From Vreelandella salicampi (GTDB lineage: Bacteria > Pseudomonadota > Gammaproteobacteria > Pseudomonadales > Halomonadaceae), in NCBI RefSeq assembly GCF_013415105.1, contig NZ_JACCDF010000005.1, positions 1-64,000 of the forward strand: a DNA stretch of 64,000 nucleotides. The letters run 5' to 3'. Numbering within the stretch: the stretch's first letter is position 1; every line of letters starts with the position of its first letter. The notes beneath the pieces were generated by a model. That model did no database searches and was not told the DNA's origin. It saw only the letters and a list, made by a program, of their open reading frames with translations. The position numbers and the translations under genes were made by a program. Shown piece after piece: positions 1 through 8,637 of this stretch.

Positions 1-105
1 GTTGTCGGTATCCCATACTCTGCTTCACTTTGGTCGGTAAGGCGGAGAGGGTACCGCTGCTGGCCCTCCTGCCTCTACCGTATGATCCAAAGTGCTGCAG
101 TTATT

Positions 106-456
106 CTATGAATTCAGGAACAATTCGCCCGACTGTGAACTTTCAGTGTAATGTTTTATTATTCTTCGCATATCACCTTCGTAAAGCAGACGAACGAATA
201 CCCCCTGACGCAAGGCAATTTGGAAGTGCTCTTCGATTTTATCATCAAGCTTACTTCCTATCTTAACTGGCCGTATAGTTACAGACCAATCTTCTTCGGG
301 TTCGATTCCCCGCCAAATAATTTCCTCTATTTTACTATTTATTGCATCGTTAAAATCAATCGCGTCAAATTCACTTTTCGGTTGCTCATGTAACATAGCA
401 TCAACAAGATCACCTGCTTGATCATAAATTATCTGCCAAGAATCTACAGTCACCAC
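106..456 (-). CDS. Hypothetical protein in AT-rich island DNA
   Basis: An uninterrupted reading frame of 116 codons starting at a GTG (456-454), with an AAGGTG ribosome-binding match a few bases upstream; the next codon is also GTG and could be the start. The product is acidic and soluble, with no signal peptide, membrane segment or motif that I recognise. Base composition is visibly more AT-rich than the core genes from 2.1 kb on, which fits the neighbouring integrase and suggests cargo of an integrated element. No function can be assigned. It could be spurious, but the length in AT-rich DNA together with the ribosome-binding site makes a real gene more likely than not. Confidence 0.55.
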   Translation of the reverse strand: MVTVDSWQIIYDQAGDLVDAMLHEQPKSEFDAIDFNDAINSKIEEIIWRGIEPEEDWSVTIRPVKIGSKLDDKIEEHFQIALRQGVFVRLLYEGDMRRIIKHYTESSQSGELFLNS

Positions 457-658
457 TTCACCTTACTCCTACCTAATAGTCAGGCCAATGTGCAGTGAGC
501 TTCAGCGCTCATACCCTCTCCTGTCAACTCTGCTACCACAATCACCCAACCTTAGTCAAGATCAAAACCTAATCCTTAAAGCAGATTAAGCAGCGACGGT
601 GTAGGTCTTACAGCATGTTGCGAAAATTTGGCCATCAAGACAACGAATCAAGGGGCAG
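457..658. other. AT-rich intergenic region of the island
   Basis: About 200 bases between the minus-strand hypothetical gene and the plus-strand excisionase-like gene, so it should carry divergent promoters. I see no convincing promoter pair, terminator or repeat. No copy of the tRNA-Leu 3' end is present here or in bases 1-105, so the far attachment site is not in this part of the window. Confidence 0.4.
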
Positions 659-997
659 ATGATGGCTGGAGCGCTAATGCGGCCTGAACAAGTCGCAGAA
701 AGGCTAGGTATGAGCCTGAGCTGGGTATATAGCAACAAGCACAGCATCGGATTCCTCCAGATCGGTACCGCAGTACGGTTTGAGAAAGAGGCGGTTGAGG
801 GCTATGCTTCGCGCTGCAAGCGCGGCCCTCACATTGAGGAGCCAAAATGGGAATCACAGTCAGATTCAGGGAAAAACGCGAGCGCTGGATCGTTACGGAA
901 ACGCACAACGGTCAACGACATCAACGCTCGTTTGAAGGCACACGCGAGGGCGAGCGGCAAGCGAAAGAGTACGCCACAGCCCGCCGGGCTGCATTGA
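659..997 (+). CDS. Excisionase/AlpA-like helix-turn-helix protein
   Basis: A small DNA-binding protein. Its N-terminal half has the winged-helix pattern of MerR/AlpA-type excisionase domains: RPEQVAERLGMSLSWVY is the helix-turn-helix and is followed by a basic wing. Starts at 659 and 662 are possible, but ATG 677 has a GGAG at suitable spacing and lies directly before the domain. The last 50 or so codons overlap the integrase gene in another frame and read as low-complexity basic sequence, so only the first 60 residues look conserved. The position just before an integrase fits a recombination directionality factor or a regulator of integrase expression. The role is inferred from domain type and context. 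Confidence 0.65.
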   Translation: MMAGALMRPEQVAERLGMSLSWVYSNKHSIGFLQIGTAVRFEKEAVEGYASRCKRGPHIEEPKWESQSDSGKNASAGSLRKRTTVNDINARLKAHARASGKRKSTPQPAGLH

Positions 998-1875
998 ACG
1001 ATGCCCGGTTTAACGGTGAGGCAATGGGTCGTCAGCCACGGCGCACGTTTCTTGAGGCCGTTGAACGCTGGATAGATGAGTATGACGTGAGCAGTCAGAT
1101 CAAGGCGATCCGGCCAGTGATCATGTACATGGGCGAGGATGTGTTGCTAGGGATGGAGACGGTCGACAAAGCGCGCAGGATGGCGCGCGATCTCAAATTG
1201 AAGGGCAGGAGCCAGAGCACGATCAATAATCACATTCAGATTGTGAAGCGCGTGCTCAATTTGGCGTATCGGGAATGGGAGTGGCTAGACCGTCCGCTTG
1301 GCGACAAGCTGAAAAAACCCAACCCGAAAAACGAGCGCCACGTTTATCTGGCTGTGGGTGACTTGCAGCGGCTACTGCAGGCCATACCCGATAAACGCGG
1401 CGACGATAAAAAGCTGATCGCTTTAGCGGCTTTGACAGGCCTACGCCAAGGCGAACTGCTTTCGCTGGATCCGTCTAACGTGCAAGGCGGTCGCATTCTG
1501 CTGCGACCAGATCAAACCAAGAACGGCAAAACGCGAGTAGTGCCGGTGCCGGAAGATGCGCAACCATGGCTGCGAGATCTGCCGTTTGCCAGCGATAAGT
1601 ACACATTGCGTTGGACGTGGGGTGCAGCCCGCAAGGCGATTGGGCGCGAGGATCTCCGCTTTCACGACCTGCGCCACAGCTACGCAAGTTTGCTGGCTCA
1701 GGCGGGTGAAAACATGACGACGGTGCGCGACCTGTTGGGGCATTCGAGCCTGCTGGTCACCAGCCGTTACAGCCACATTTTTGACGGAGGATTGGACGCG
1801 GTCGGCAGCAAATTGCCGAGCCTTAATGGAGCGTTTGGCGCGGCTATCTGCGACCAAACTGCGACCACCCACTAA
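847..1875 (+). CDS. Tyrosine recombinase (phage-type integrase)
   Basis: A site-specific recombinase of 342 residues, the usual size for island integrases. The N-terminal part (about 1-60) is an arm-binding-like basic region, 65-150 a SAM-like core-binding domain, and 165-325 the catalytic domain. The catalytic set is visible: R200 in TGLRQGE, a lysine in TKNGKTR (225 or 228), H273 and R276 in HDLRHSY, H299 in GHSS and nucleophile Y308 in SRYSH. All are intact, so the enzyme should be active. It starts at an ATG behind GAGGAG and overlaps the excisionase-like gene. It ends 65 bases from the 3' end of a tRNA-Leu gene, the usual attachment site for such elements, so the element extends left of this window. 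Confidence 0.93.
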   Translation: MGITVRFREKRERWIVTETHNGQRHQRSFEGTREGERQAKEYATARRAALNDARFNGEAMGRQPRRTFLEAVERWIDEYDVSSQIKAIRPVIMYMGEDVLLGMETVDKARRMARDLKLKGRSQSTINNHIQIVKRVLNLAYREWEWLDRPLGDKLKKPNPKNERHVYLAVGDLQRLLQAIPDKRGDDKKLIALAALTGLRQGELLSLDPSNVQGGRILLRPDQTKNGKTRVVPVPEDAQPWLRDLPFASDKYTLRWTWGAARKAIGREDLRFHDLRHSYASLLAQAGENMTTVRDLLGHSSLLVTSRYSHIFDGGLDAVGSKLPSLNGAFGAAICDQTATTH

Positions 1876-1904
1876 ATGAGGCCGCCAAGAGCCAACGTTT
1901 AGAC

Positions 1905-1928
1905 AAAAAAATAGGGGCCTAAGCCCCT
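1905..1928 (-). terminator. Intrinsic terminator of tRNA-Leu
   Basis: On the minus strand a stem of six pairs (AGGGGC with GCCCCT, 1913-1928) is followed by a run of seven T. It lies just past the tRNA 3' end and would end the tRNA transcript before it runs antisense into the integrase gene. Confidence 0.8.
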
Positions 1929-1939
1929 GAAATCTAAAG

Positions 1940-2026
1940 TGGTGCCGGTGGCCAGACTCGAACTGGCACGCCTTTTACAGCGGCGGATTTTGAATCCGCT
2001 GCGTCTACCAATTCCGCCACACCGGC
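1940..2026 (-). tRNA. tRNA-Leu (CAA)
   Basis: An 87-base cloverleaf including an encoded CCA (1940-1942). The acceptor stem is GCCGGTG paired with CACCGGC. The anticodon arm is GCGGA-TTCAAAA-TCCGC, giving anticodon CAA, which reads UUG. The long variable arm and the TTCGAGTCT T-loop are as expected for a class II leucine tRNA. Its 3' half faces the integrase gene and is the probable chromosomal attachment site; because the gene is complete here, integration regenerated the 3' end. Confidence 0.95.
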
Positions 2027-2123
2027 AATGGCTGGGTATTATACGTATTTTGCCTTCAAGGTCAATCACATTGGTGACGCTGACAAGGATAAAAGCGCCG
2101 ATGCACTCAGCCTAACCTCACTA

Positions 2124-2155
2124 ACGTAAACTGTATGGAAAAACCAAGTTGACAA
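2124..2155. promoter_or_regulatory. Candidate BirA (biotin repressor) operator
   Basis: Two imperfect inverted arms, ACGTAAACT (2124-2132) and AGTTGACAA (2147-2155), separated by 14 bases. Against the BirA consensus as I recall it (TTGTAAACC, 14-15 bases, GGTTTACAA) they match at 6 and 7 of 9 positions. The right arm overlaps the -35 box of the bioB promoter, where a repressor would block RNA polymerase. Confidence 0.55.
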
Positions 2156-2176
2156 CAAAAAGGCAACGTCGATAAA
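2149..2176 (+). promoter_or_regulatory. Predicted sigma-70 promoter of the bio operon
   Basis: A perfect TTGACA (2149-2154), a 16-base spacer and GATAAA (2171-2176) lie 36 bases before the bioB ATG at 2212. A second inverted repeat, AAGTTGAC at 2146-2153 with GTCAACTT at 2182-2189, brackets the promoter and may be part of the same control. Confidence 0.6.
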
Positions 2177-2211
2177 GTCTCGTCAACTTTCAAAATCATT
2201 AAGGTTTACCC

Positions 2212-3273
2212 ATGACCACCGCCACCCAACGCCACGACTGGACGCTTGACGAAATTAACGCGCTTTTTGCGCTGCCGTTCAACGATTTACTCTTCCAAGC
2301 CCAGCAGGTTCACCGCGCCCACTTCGACGCTAACGCAGTGCAGGTTTCTACTTTACTGTCGATTAAAACCGGCGCCTGCCCGGAAGACTGCAAATACTGC
2401 CCCCAATCCGGCCACTACAATACCCAACTAGAAAAAGAGAAGCTGCTGGAAATTGAAAAAGTCGTCGAGCAAGCCAAGGCGGCAAAAGAGGCGGGCGCGA
2501 GCCGTTTTTGTATGGGCGCGGCGTGGCGCAGCCCCCGGGATAAAGACCTGGTGTTGGTGGAAGAGATGGTTCGCCAGGTCAAAGCCTTAGGGCTTGAAAC
2601 CTGTATGACCCTGGGCATGGTTGATGGCGACCAGGCCAGCCGCCTGGCGTCCGCAGGGCTCGATTACTACAACCATAACCTGGATACCTCGCCCGATTAC
2701 TACGGTGAAATCATCACCACCCGCACCTTCAGCGACCGACTGGATACCTTGGCCACCGTTCGCGAAGCGGGCATGAAGGTGTGCTCCGGCGGTATTCTGG
2801 GTATGGGAGAAGACCCCAAGGATCGCAGCGCGCTCTTGCAGCAGTTGGCCAAGCTCTCGCCGCATCCCGAATCCGTCCCGATCAATATGCTGGTCAAGGT
2901 GCCCGGCACGCCGTTGGAGAACGTTGAGGATCTGGATCCTATCGAGTTTATCCGCGCCATTGCGGTGGCCCGCATTATGATGCCTCAAAGCCACGTGCGG
3001 CTTTCCGCGGGTCGTGAGCAAATGAATGAATCGACCCAGGCGTTAGCGTTTTTGGCCGGGGCCAACTCGATTTTCTATGGCGATAAACTGCTAACAACCG
3101 GCAACCCCCAGGCCGATCGCGACCGTGCCCTGTTTGCCAAGCTGGGCCTACACCCTGAAAAGATCGAGACCTGCGAAAGCGATGATGCTGAAGCGGCTCG
3201 CCTCGCCCAACAGGCCCAGCAGCAGGTAAACGCCGAGCGCGTCGCCGAGCTAGCGGTGGATGCCAGTGTCTGA
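2212..3273 (+). CDS. bioB: Biotin synthase
   Basis: A radical-SAM enzyme that inserts sulfur into dethiobiotin, the last step of biotin synthesis. The SAM [4Fe-4S] cluster ligands are C56, C60 and C63 in the ACPEDCKYC motif. The conserved cysteines in [17 protein letters not shown] and MKVCSGG and the arginine in RLSAGRE, which hold the [2Fe-2S] sulfur donor cluster, are all present. The length of 353 residues is normal, with a Q/A-rich C-terminal tail. The ATG at 2212 follows AAGG. It is the first gene of a six-gene operon, bioB-F-H-C-D-A, with overlapping junctions throughout, behind a candidate BirA-controlled promoter. Confidence 0.98.
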   Translation: MTTATQRHDWTLDEINALFALPFNDLLFQAQQVHRAHFDANAVQVSTLLSIKTGACPEDCKYCPQSGHYNTQLEKEKLLEIEKVVEQAKAAKEAGASRFCMGAAWRSPRDKDLVLVEEMVRQVKALGLETCMTLGMVDGDQASRLASAGLDYYNHNLDTSPDYYGEIITTRTFSDRLDTLATVREAGMKVCSGGILGMGEDPKDRSALLQQLAKLSPHPESVPINMLVKVPGTPLENVEDLDPIEFIRAIAVARIMMPQSHVRLSAGREQMNESTQALAFLAGANSIFYGDKLLTTGNPQADRDRALFAKLGLHPEKIETCESDDAEAARLAQQAQQQVNAERVAELAVDASV

Positions 3274-4432
3274 AGCGTGGCAACAACGCTTAACCGATGC
3301 CCGTACTGATCGCCAACAGGCACATCGTTGGCGAACTCGGCAGGTAGTAGCAAGCGGCTCTTGCAGTTCCGCTCTCGACTTTGCCGGCAACGACTACCTG
3401 GGTTTTGCCCAAGACCCTCGCGTCTGCGAAGCCCAAGCAGAAGGCGCGCGCCGTTACGGTGCGGGTGCAGGCGCTTCGCATTTAGTCAGCGGCCACCTGG
3501 AAGTTCATGACGCACTGGAAGACGCCCTGGCACAGTGGACGGGGCGCGAACGTGCGCTGTTGTTTTCCACCGGCTATATGGCCAATCTCGGCGTGCTGCA
3601 ATCGCTGGCTGACCGCCATACGGCTATCTTTCAAGACCGCCTAAACCACGCATCGTTAATCGATGGCGCGACGCTAAGCGGTGCTCGCTCACGGCGCTAT
3701 CATCACCGTGACAGCAATGATCTCGCCCGCCTGCTGGAGCGCAGTGAGCGCCAGCACAAGCTAGTGGTCAGCGACGGGGTGTTTAGCATGGATGGCGATG
3801 TCGCCGAGATCGCCACGCTTGCTCACGTCAGCCAGCGGCACAACGCCTGGCTGATGATTGACGATGCCCATGGCGTCGGCGTGCTGGGCGAGAACAGCAG
3901 TGGCTGTGCTGGCGGCGTCACTAGCCAGGACGTGCCGATTCTGGTGGGAACCCTGGGCAAAGCGCTGGGCACGGCGGGCGCCTTTGTGGCCGGGGATGCC
4001 GAGTTAATCGATCATCTGATTCAGTTTTCACGCAGCTATGTGTACACCACCGCCCAGCCCCCGGCGATTGCCGCCGCCACCCTTAAAGCGCTAGAGATCG
4101 TTCAGGGAGAGCCGGAACACCGCGCCCAGCTAAACGCCAACATCGCCTACTTTCGCCGTGCGGCGCTGCCCTTGGGACTACCGCTTAGCGATTCGGCTAC
4201 CCCCATTCAGCCGCTGCTACTCGGCAGCGAGACCCGCGTCATGACCTGGGCTGCCAGGCTCGCCCAGCAAGGTATTTACGTCGGCGCCATTCGCCCGCCC
4301 ACGGTGCCCAACGGTGAGGCACGCCTGCGCATTACGCTTAGCGCCAAACATAGCCACAGCGACATCAACCGCTTGCTGGAAGGGCTGAACAGTTGTCAGC
4401 GCGAGGAGGCCGCATGCCACGCCACCGCTTAA
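3260..4432 (+). CDS. bioF: 8-amino-7-oxononanoate synthase
   Basis: A PLP enzyme that condenses pimeloyl-ACP with alanine to give 8-amino-7-oxononanoate. It is a fold-type I aminotransferase-like protein of 390 residues. The cofactor-binding lysine is near residue 234 in [10 protein letters not shown], with DDAHGVG before it and the [10 protein letters not shown] segment in the N-terminal domain. Its start overlaps the end of bioB by 14 bases, suggesting translational coupling. The C-terminal 15 or so residues extend into bioH, whose start lies inside this gene. Confidence 0.97.
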   Translation: MPVSEAWQQRLTDARTDRQQAHRWRTRQVVASGSCSSALDFAGNDYLGFAQDPRVCEAQAEGARRYGAGAGASHLVSGHLEVHDALEDALAQWTGRERALLFSTGYMANLGVLQSLADRHTAIFQDRLNHASLIDGATLSGARSRRYHHRDSNDLARLLERSERQHKLVVSDGVFSMDGDVAEIATLAHVSQRHNAWLMIDDAHGVGVLGENSSGCAGGVTSQDVPILVGTLGKALGTAGAFVAGDAELIDHLIQFSRSYVYTTAQPPAIAAATLKALEIVQGEPEHRAQLNANIAYFRRAALPLGLPLSDSATPIQPLLLGSETRVMTWAARLAQQGIYVGAIRPPTVPNGEARLRITLSAKHSHSDINRLLEGLNSCQREEAACHATA

Positions 4433-5136
4433 TACTGCTTTCAGGTTGGGGCGTGGATAGGCGCATCTGGCAACCGCTCGATGACTTTTGGCCCGAGCAT
4501 ATAGAAGCGCAGTCAGTTGACTGGCCGGGCTATGGCAATACACCGGCATTGCCCGAAAACGCTACACTCGAACAGCTTGCCAGCGCCATGGCCGATCAAC
4601 TTCCCGAAGATGCCGTATGGGTAGGCTGGTCGCTGGGCGGGCTATTGGCCTCCGCGCTACTCGATCAGCTCCCAGCGCCGCGCGGTCTTTTGCTGATTGG
4701 CGCAGGCGAGCGGTTTTGTAGCGATGACGGCGTTAGCGAGCGCGAACTTGCCAGCTTCCGCCGGGCCTTTACCCGGGAGCCAGATATCACCTGGCAGCAC
4801 TTTTTACGCTGGCAGGCCCAGGGTGAGCCCAACCCACGCCACGCCCACCGGCAATTGCGCGCGCTCCTCGGCGACCACGCCAGCGCCGATCACACTACGC
4901 TATCCCAAGGCCTTGACTGGCTTGCCAATGTGGATAATACCCAGCGTTTGCAACAGGCGCCCTGCCCAGTGATTCGCCTGATCGGAGAGCACGACCCCCT
5001 GATTGGCGCCAGCCAGCATGCTCAGGCGGTGCCGCTTACCCACAGCGGCCATTGCCCCATGCTCTCTCAGCCGGCACGGCTGGCCACCGTCTTGGCTGAG
5101 CAAGCATCAGCGTTCGCCGCTAAGGAGCTAGTGTGA
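4414..5136 (+). CDS. bioH: Pimeloyl-ACP methyl ester esterase
   Basis: An alpha/beta-hydrolase that removes the methyl group from pimeloyl-ACP methyl ester, ending the BioC-BioH route to the pimelate moiety. The catalytic triad reads S73 in GWSLGG, D194 in GEHDPL and H213 in THSGHCPM. The N-terminal LLSGWGVDRRIW is typical of BioH (oxyanion segment). The ATG at 4414, behind GAGGAGG, is preferred to an upstream TTG at 4393; this gives 240 residues, close to the usual 255. It overlaps bioF by 19 bases. Confidence 0.93.
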   Translation: MPRHRLILLSGWGVDRRIWQPLDDFWPEHIEAQSVDWPGYGNTPALPENATLEQLASAMADQLPEDAVWVGWSLGGLLASALLDQLPAPRGLLLIGAGERFCSDDGVSERELASFRRAFTREPDITWQHFLRWQAQGEPNPRHAHRQLRALLGDHASADHTTLSQGLDWLANVDNTQRLQQAPCPVIRLIGEHDPLIGASQHAQAVPLTHSGHCPMLSQPARLATVLAEQASAFAAKELV

Positions 5137-5936
5137 GCACCACCACAGCGACCCCAGCGCTGCGCTGCCCAGTGACGTCTAGCTGGCAGGCAAACGTTGC
5201 CCGCGCTTTTTCCCGGGCAGCCCCGCAATACGATGCCTTGGCTAGCGCCCAGCGACATATCGGCGCAACACTCTGGAACCACTTACCTGACACTGCGGGG
5301 CTGAACATTTTGGACTTGGGCTGCGGCACCGGCTATTGGACTCAGCGGCTGGCGAAACGCTACCCCAGCGCTCGACTTACCGGCCTGGACCTAGCCCCCG
5401 GGATGCTGGAGGAGGCGCGCCAGCGCTATGGCGACACTATCCACTGGCAGCAAGGCGATGCCGCCGCACTGCCGTTTAGTGGGCAACGTTTTGATCTGGT
5501 GTTTTCCAACCTGGCGATCCAATGGTGCCCCGACATTGACGCGGTGATGGGTGAAATACAGCGCGTGCTTAGCGATACCGGTCAAGCGTATATCACCACG
5601 CTGCTGCCCGGCACGCTTAGCGAAGTCGCCGATGCCTGGCAGCGCCCGGAGGCACTGCTCACCACACCTAGCGCCGCCGAGCTGAAGCGCGCCGTAATCA
5701 ATAGCGGGCTAAGATTGCTGCGTCAGTCTGCCCAGTGGCGCACGTTTTACTACCCCGACCTAAAAGCCGTGATGGCCTCCATCAAGGGAGTAGGCGCCCA
5801 AGTGGCAAGACCCAACGCCCGGATTACCCGCGCAGAGGTGGCAAACGCCCGCGAGCGATTTGAAACCCTTCGCGAAGCACAAGGCCTGCCCGTCAGCTAC
5901 CACTGCTTTACCCTGCAGCTGGAAAAATCGGCATGA
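5133..5936 (+). CDS. bioC: Malonyl-ACP O-methyltransferase
   Basis: A SAM-dependent methyltransferase that methylates malonyl-ACP to start disguised pimelate synthesis on the fatty-acid machinery. Class I motif I is NILDLGCGTGYWTQRL (about residues 57-72), followed by LTGLDLAPGML and FDLVFSNLAIQWC. The BioC hallmark FSRAAPQYD lies near the N terminus. It starts at a GTG that overlaps the bioH stop (GTGA) and ends in an ATGA overlap with bioD. The length of 267 residues is normal. The bioH partner directly upstream supports the call. Confidence 0.95.
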   Translation: MSTTTATPALRCPVTSSWQANVARAFSRAAPQYDALASAQRHIGATLWNHLPDTAGLNILDLGCGTGYWTQRLAKRYPSARLTGLDLAPGMLEEARQRYGDTIHWQQGDAAALPFSGQRFDLVFSNLAIQWCPDIDAVMGEIQRVLSDTGQAYITTLLPGTLSEVADAWQRPEALLTTPSAAELKRAVINSGLRLLRQSAQWRTFYYPDLKAVMASIKGVGAQVARPNARITRAEVANARERFETLREAQGLPVSYHCFTLQLEKSA

Positions 5937-6622
5937 GCGTCTATTTCGTCACCGGCACCGATACCGATGCAGGCAAAACCCTGGCCACCAGTGCGTTGCT
6001 GTACGCCGCCAAACGCCAGCAGCTCAGCACGCTGGGCTTAAAGCCCATCGCCTCGGGTAGCCAGGCGACGTTTGAGGGGCTGCGCAATAGCGATGCCCTG
6101 GCCCTGCAAGCGCAAAGCGTTCCGCCGGTCGCCTACACCACGGTTAACTCAATCACCTTTGAGCCCGCTATTGCGCCCCATTTAGCCGCGATAGAGGCAG
6201 GCCGGCCGCTGGATATCGGCGTTATCACGGATATTTTACGCGAAACACTTAACCACACACCGCGTGATCTAACGCTGATTGAAGGGGCAGGCGGTTGGCG
6301 CGTACCGCTCAACGAACGTGAGGATTTTTGCGACATTCCCCGCGCCCTGCGCCTGCCAGTCATTCTGGTCGTCGGGCTTAAACTGGGCTGTCTTAATCAT
6401 GCACAACTCACTGCGGAAGCTATTATCGCCGACGGCCTGACGCTGGCGGGCTGGGTGGGTAGCGTGGTAGATCCCGCCTTTGCCGCTGACACAGCCCGCT
6501 TTGAGGCCAACATTGCGCATCTAAACGCCAAACTCGCAGCCCCCTGTTTGGGCGTAATCCCCCACCTTGATGCCCCCAACGCTGCTGCTGCCCACCCCTA
6601 TCTTTCTCTGGAGCCGTTATGA
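5933..6622 (+). CDS. bioD: Dethiobiotin synthetase
   Basis: An ATP-dependent carboxylase-ligase that closes the ureido ring of dethiobiotin from 7,8-diaminononanoate and CO2. The P-loop GTDTDAGKT occupies residues 8-16; IEGAGGWRVPL (about 116-126) is the second conserved block and carries the catalytic glutamate region. The length of 229 residues matches the family. It starts in a four-base overlap with bioC and ends in a four-base ATGA overlap with bioA, so the products are probably made in coupled amounts. Confidence 0.97.
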   Translation: MSVYFVTGTDTDAGKTLATSALLYAAKRQQLSTLGLKPIASGSQATFEGLRNSDALALQAQSVPPVAYTTVNSITFEPAIAPHLAAIEAGRPLDIGVITDILRETLNHTPRDLTLIEGAGGWRVPLNEREDFCDIPRALRLPVILVVGLKLGCLNHAQLTAEAIIADGLTLAGWVGSVVDPAFAADTARFEANIAHLNAKLAAPCLGVIPHLDAPNAAAAHPYLSLEPL

Positions 6623-7890
6623 ACACGCCGGTTTGGCACCCCTATGCGAACTTAAAAACCCAAACGCCCGCACCCAAAGTGGTGGGCGGTGACGGCGTTC
6701 ATTTTGTGCTTGAGAGCGGCGAGCGTTTGCTGGATGCCACCTGCTCCTGGTGGTGCATAATTCACGGCTACAGCCACCCGCGGCTAGTCGCGGCTATTCG
6801 TGAGCAGGCAGGTGAGCTTTGCCATGTGATGCTCGGCGGCCTAACCCACAACCCCGCCGATCAATTAGCCCATGAGCTGGTGCGAATCACTCCGGACGGG
6901 CTGAATCATGTGTTCTACTCCGACAGCGGTTCGGTGGGCATGGAAGTGGCCATGAAAATGGCCCTGCAATATCAAGTGCTCACCGGCCACCCCGGCAAGC
7001 AAAAAATGCTTTCGCTGATGAAGGCCTACCACGGTGATACCACCGGCTGCATGGCAGTCTGCGACCCGGAAGAAGGCATGCATGGCCTGTTCGCCAGCCT
7101 GCTGCCCCAGCACCATTTCGCCCCGGCGCCCACGGCCCCGTTTGACGCCACGCCGCCACAGGTAGACCACGATCTCAGTGCTCTGCGTGACGTACTTGAG
7201 CACCATCATGGCGAGATCGCAGCGCTACTCATGGAGCCGCTGCTACAAGCGGCGGGCGGGCTCAATATGACCTCGCCGGACTATCTGCGCGGCGCGCGGG
7301 CGTTGTGTGATGAGTTTGGTGTGCTGCTGATTTTTGACGAAGTGGCCACCGGCTTTGGCCGCACGGGAAAACTGTTTGCCGCCGACCATGCGGACGTCAC
7401 GCCGGATATCATGGTGCTCTCTAAAGGTTTGACCGGCGGTTATTTGGGCCACGCCGCCACCCTGGCCACGGATCGCGTCCACGACGCCTTTATCGGCGAT
7501 AGCGAACACCATGCTTTTATGCATGGCCCTACGTTTATGGGTAATCCGCTGGCCTGTCGCGTGGCACTGGAAAGTTTGCGTGTGTTTGAGGAAGAGGATT
7601 ATCTGGGCAAAATCGCCGCGCTCAGCCGAATTCTTAGCCGCGAGCTGCTCGACGATGGTGCCCTTAATGCCCACCCCGCCGTGGCTGATGTGCGCGTACT
7701 GGGTGCCACCGCCGTGATTGAAGCGCACTCCGCCGAGGCGCTGAAAGGCGTGGGCAGCTTTGCCCGCGAGCGGGGCGTGTGGCTAAGGCCCATCGGCCGC
7801 TGGCTGTATACCATGCCCGCCTACATCACCTCTGAAAGTGAAATGACCCAAATTACCGACGTAATGAAGGCATGGTTTTTAGCACGCTAA
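6619..7890 (+). CDS. bioA: Adenosylmethionine-8-amino-7-oxononanoate aminotransferase
   Basis: A class III PLP aminotransferase that converts 8-amino-7-oxononanoate to 7,8-diaminononanoate with SAM as amino donor. The N-terminal WHPYANLK, the LLDATCSWWCIIHGY segment and the cofactor lysine K269 in LSKGLTGGY identify BioA rather than a generic class III enzyme; the preceding FDEVATGFGRTG block is present. It is the last gene of the operon; E. coli instead has bioA divergent. It ends four bases before the convergent sirtuin gene, with a shared hairpin at the junction. Confidence 0.97.
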   Translation: MNTPVWHPYANLKTQTPAPKVVGGDGVHFVLESGERLLDATCSWWCIIHGYSHPRLVAAIREQAGELCHVMLGGLTHNPADQLAHELVRITPDGLNHVFYSDSGSVGMEVAMKMALQYQVLTGHPGKQKMLSLMKAYHGDTTGCMAVCDPEEGMHGLFASLLPQHHFAPAPTAPFDATPPQVDHDLSALRDVLEHHHGEIAALLMEPLLQAAGGLNMTSPDYLRGARALCDEFGVLLIFDEVATGFGRTGKLFAADHADVTPDIMVLSKGLTGGYLGHAATLATDRVHDAFIGDSEHHAFMHGPTFMGNPLACRVALESLRVFEEEDYLGKIAALSRILSRELLDDGALNAHPAVADVRVLGATAVIEAHSAEALKGVGSFARERGVWLRPIGRWLYTMPAYITSESEMTQITDVMKAWFLAR

Positions 7891-7894
7891 AAAC

Positions 7895-8608
7895 CTAGGG
7901 CAGTAGCAAGTTGCCCTGTTTCTTCCACTGATTCACCAAGGCGGGCACACCCTCTCCCGCCGAGGCATTGATTGCCAGCACGCCAGCAGGGCTTAGCTCA
8001 TCGGCGTTGGGGTCGACTACCGCACAAGGCGTATCGTCATCCACATGCCTCAAGAGTGAGGCAGCGGGCATCACGGCGAGCGATGTGCCCACCACGAGCA
8101 AGAAATCCGCCTCGGCGACGAGATCGCAGGCATCAGGAAATAGCGGTACCGACTCACCAAACCACACCACGTCCGGGCGCAACTGGCTGCCTTTATCGCA
8201 CAAATCGCCGATTTCGATACCACCTTTCGGCAAGGGATATTGCATCCGCACATCGACGCTGGAGCGCGCTTTTAGAATCTCGCCGTGCAAGTGCAACACA
8301 TGCCGGGAACCGGCACGTTCGTGTAGATCGTCGATATTTTGCGTAATGATACTTACCTTGAAGCCTTCTTTTTCCAGGCTGGCCAATGCCTTGTGAGCGG
8401 CATTGGGTTTCGCTTTGCGGACTTGCTCGCGGCGTAGGTTATAGAAATCCAACACCCGCTCAGGGTCGCGCCGCCAGGCACTAGGCGTGGCGACATCTTC
8501 GACCGGATGGTTTTCCCATAACCCGTCGCTGGCGCGAAAGGTTTTAATCCCGCTTTCGGCACTAATGCCCGAGCCGGTAAACACCACAAGATGCGGCGTG
8601 TTTGCCAT
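7895..8608 (-). CDS. cobB: Sir2-family NAD-dependent deacylase, zinc-cysteine-less
   Basis: A sirtuin that would remove acyl groups from lysines using NAD. The NAD-binding GSGISAESGIKTFR (12-25), TQNIDDLH (89-96) and catalytic H108 in LHLHGE are intact. Y56 and R59 (DFYNLRR) form the Tyr-x-x-Arg pair that marks class III sirtuins active on succinyl and malonyl lysine. The four-cysteine zinc site normally between the catalytic histidine and the FGE motif is absent: only one cysteine occurs there, in GDLCDKGSQLRP. This resembles a recognised subgroup of bacterial sirtuins. It lies 29 bases after aceK on the same strand, so co-transcription is likely. Confidence 0.9.
   Translation of the reverse strand: MANTPHLVVFTGSGISAESGIKTFRASDGLWENHPVEDVATPSAWRRDPERVLDFYNLRREQVRKAKPNAAHKALASLEKEGFKVSIITQNIDDLHERAGSRHVLHLHGEILKARSSVDVRMQYPLPKGGIEIGDLCDKGSQLRPDVVWFGESVPLFPDACDLVAEADFLLVVGTSLAVMPAASLLRHVDDDTPCAVVDPNADELSPAGVLAINASAGEGVPALVNQWKKQGNLLLP
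7897..7924. terminator. Bidirectional terminator hairpin, bioA/cobB
   Basis: AGGGCA (7897-7902) pairs with TGCCCT (7912-7917). It is followed on the plus strand by GTTTCTT, and on the minus strand by a T-rich stretch after the sirtuin stop. It lies inside the last codons of the minus-strand gene, so one hairpin probably serves both convergent transcripts. Confidence 0.55.
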
Positions 8609-8637
8609 GTATCCCCCTCGCTTGGCTTTTGCAGCAC

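Noticed and set aside
1..700. Second attachment-site copy of the tRNA-Leu 3' end
   Set aside because: I scanned for the GCCGGTGGCCAGACTCGAA core and found none, so the distal site must lie outside the window.
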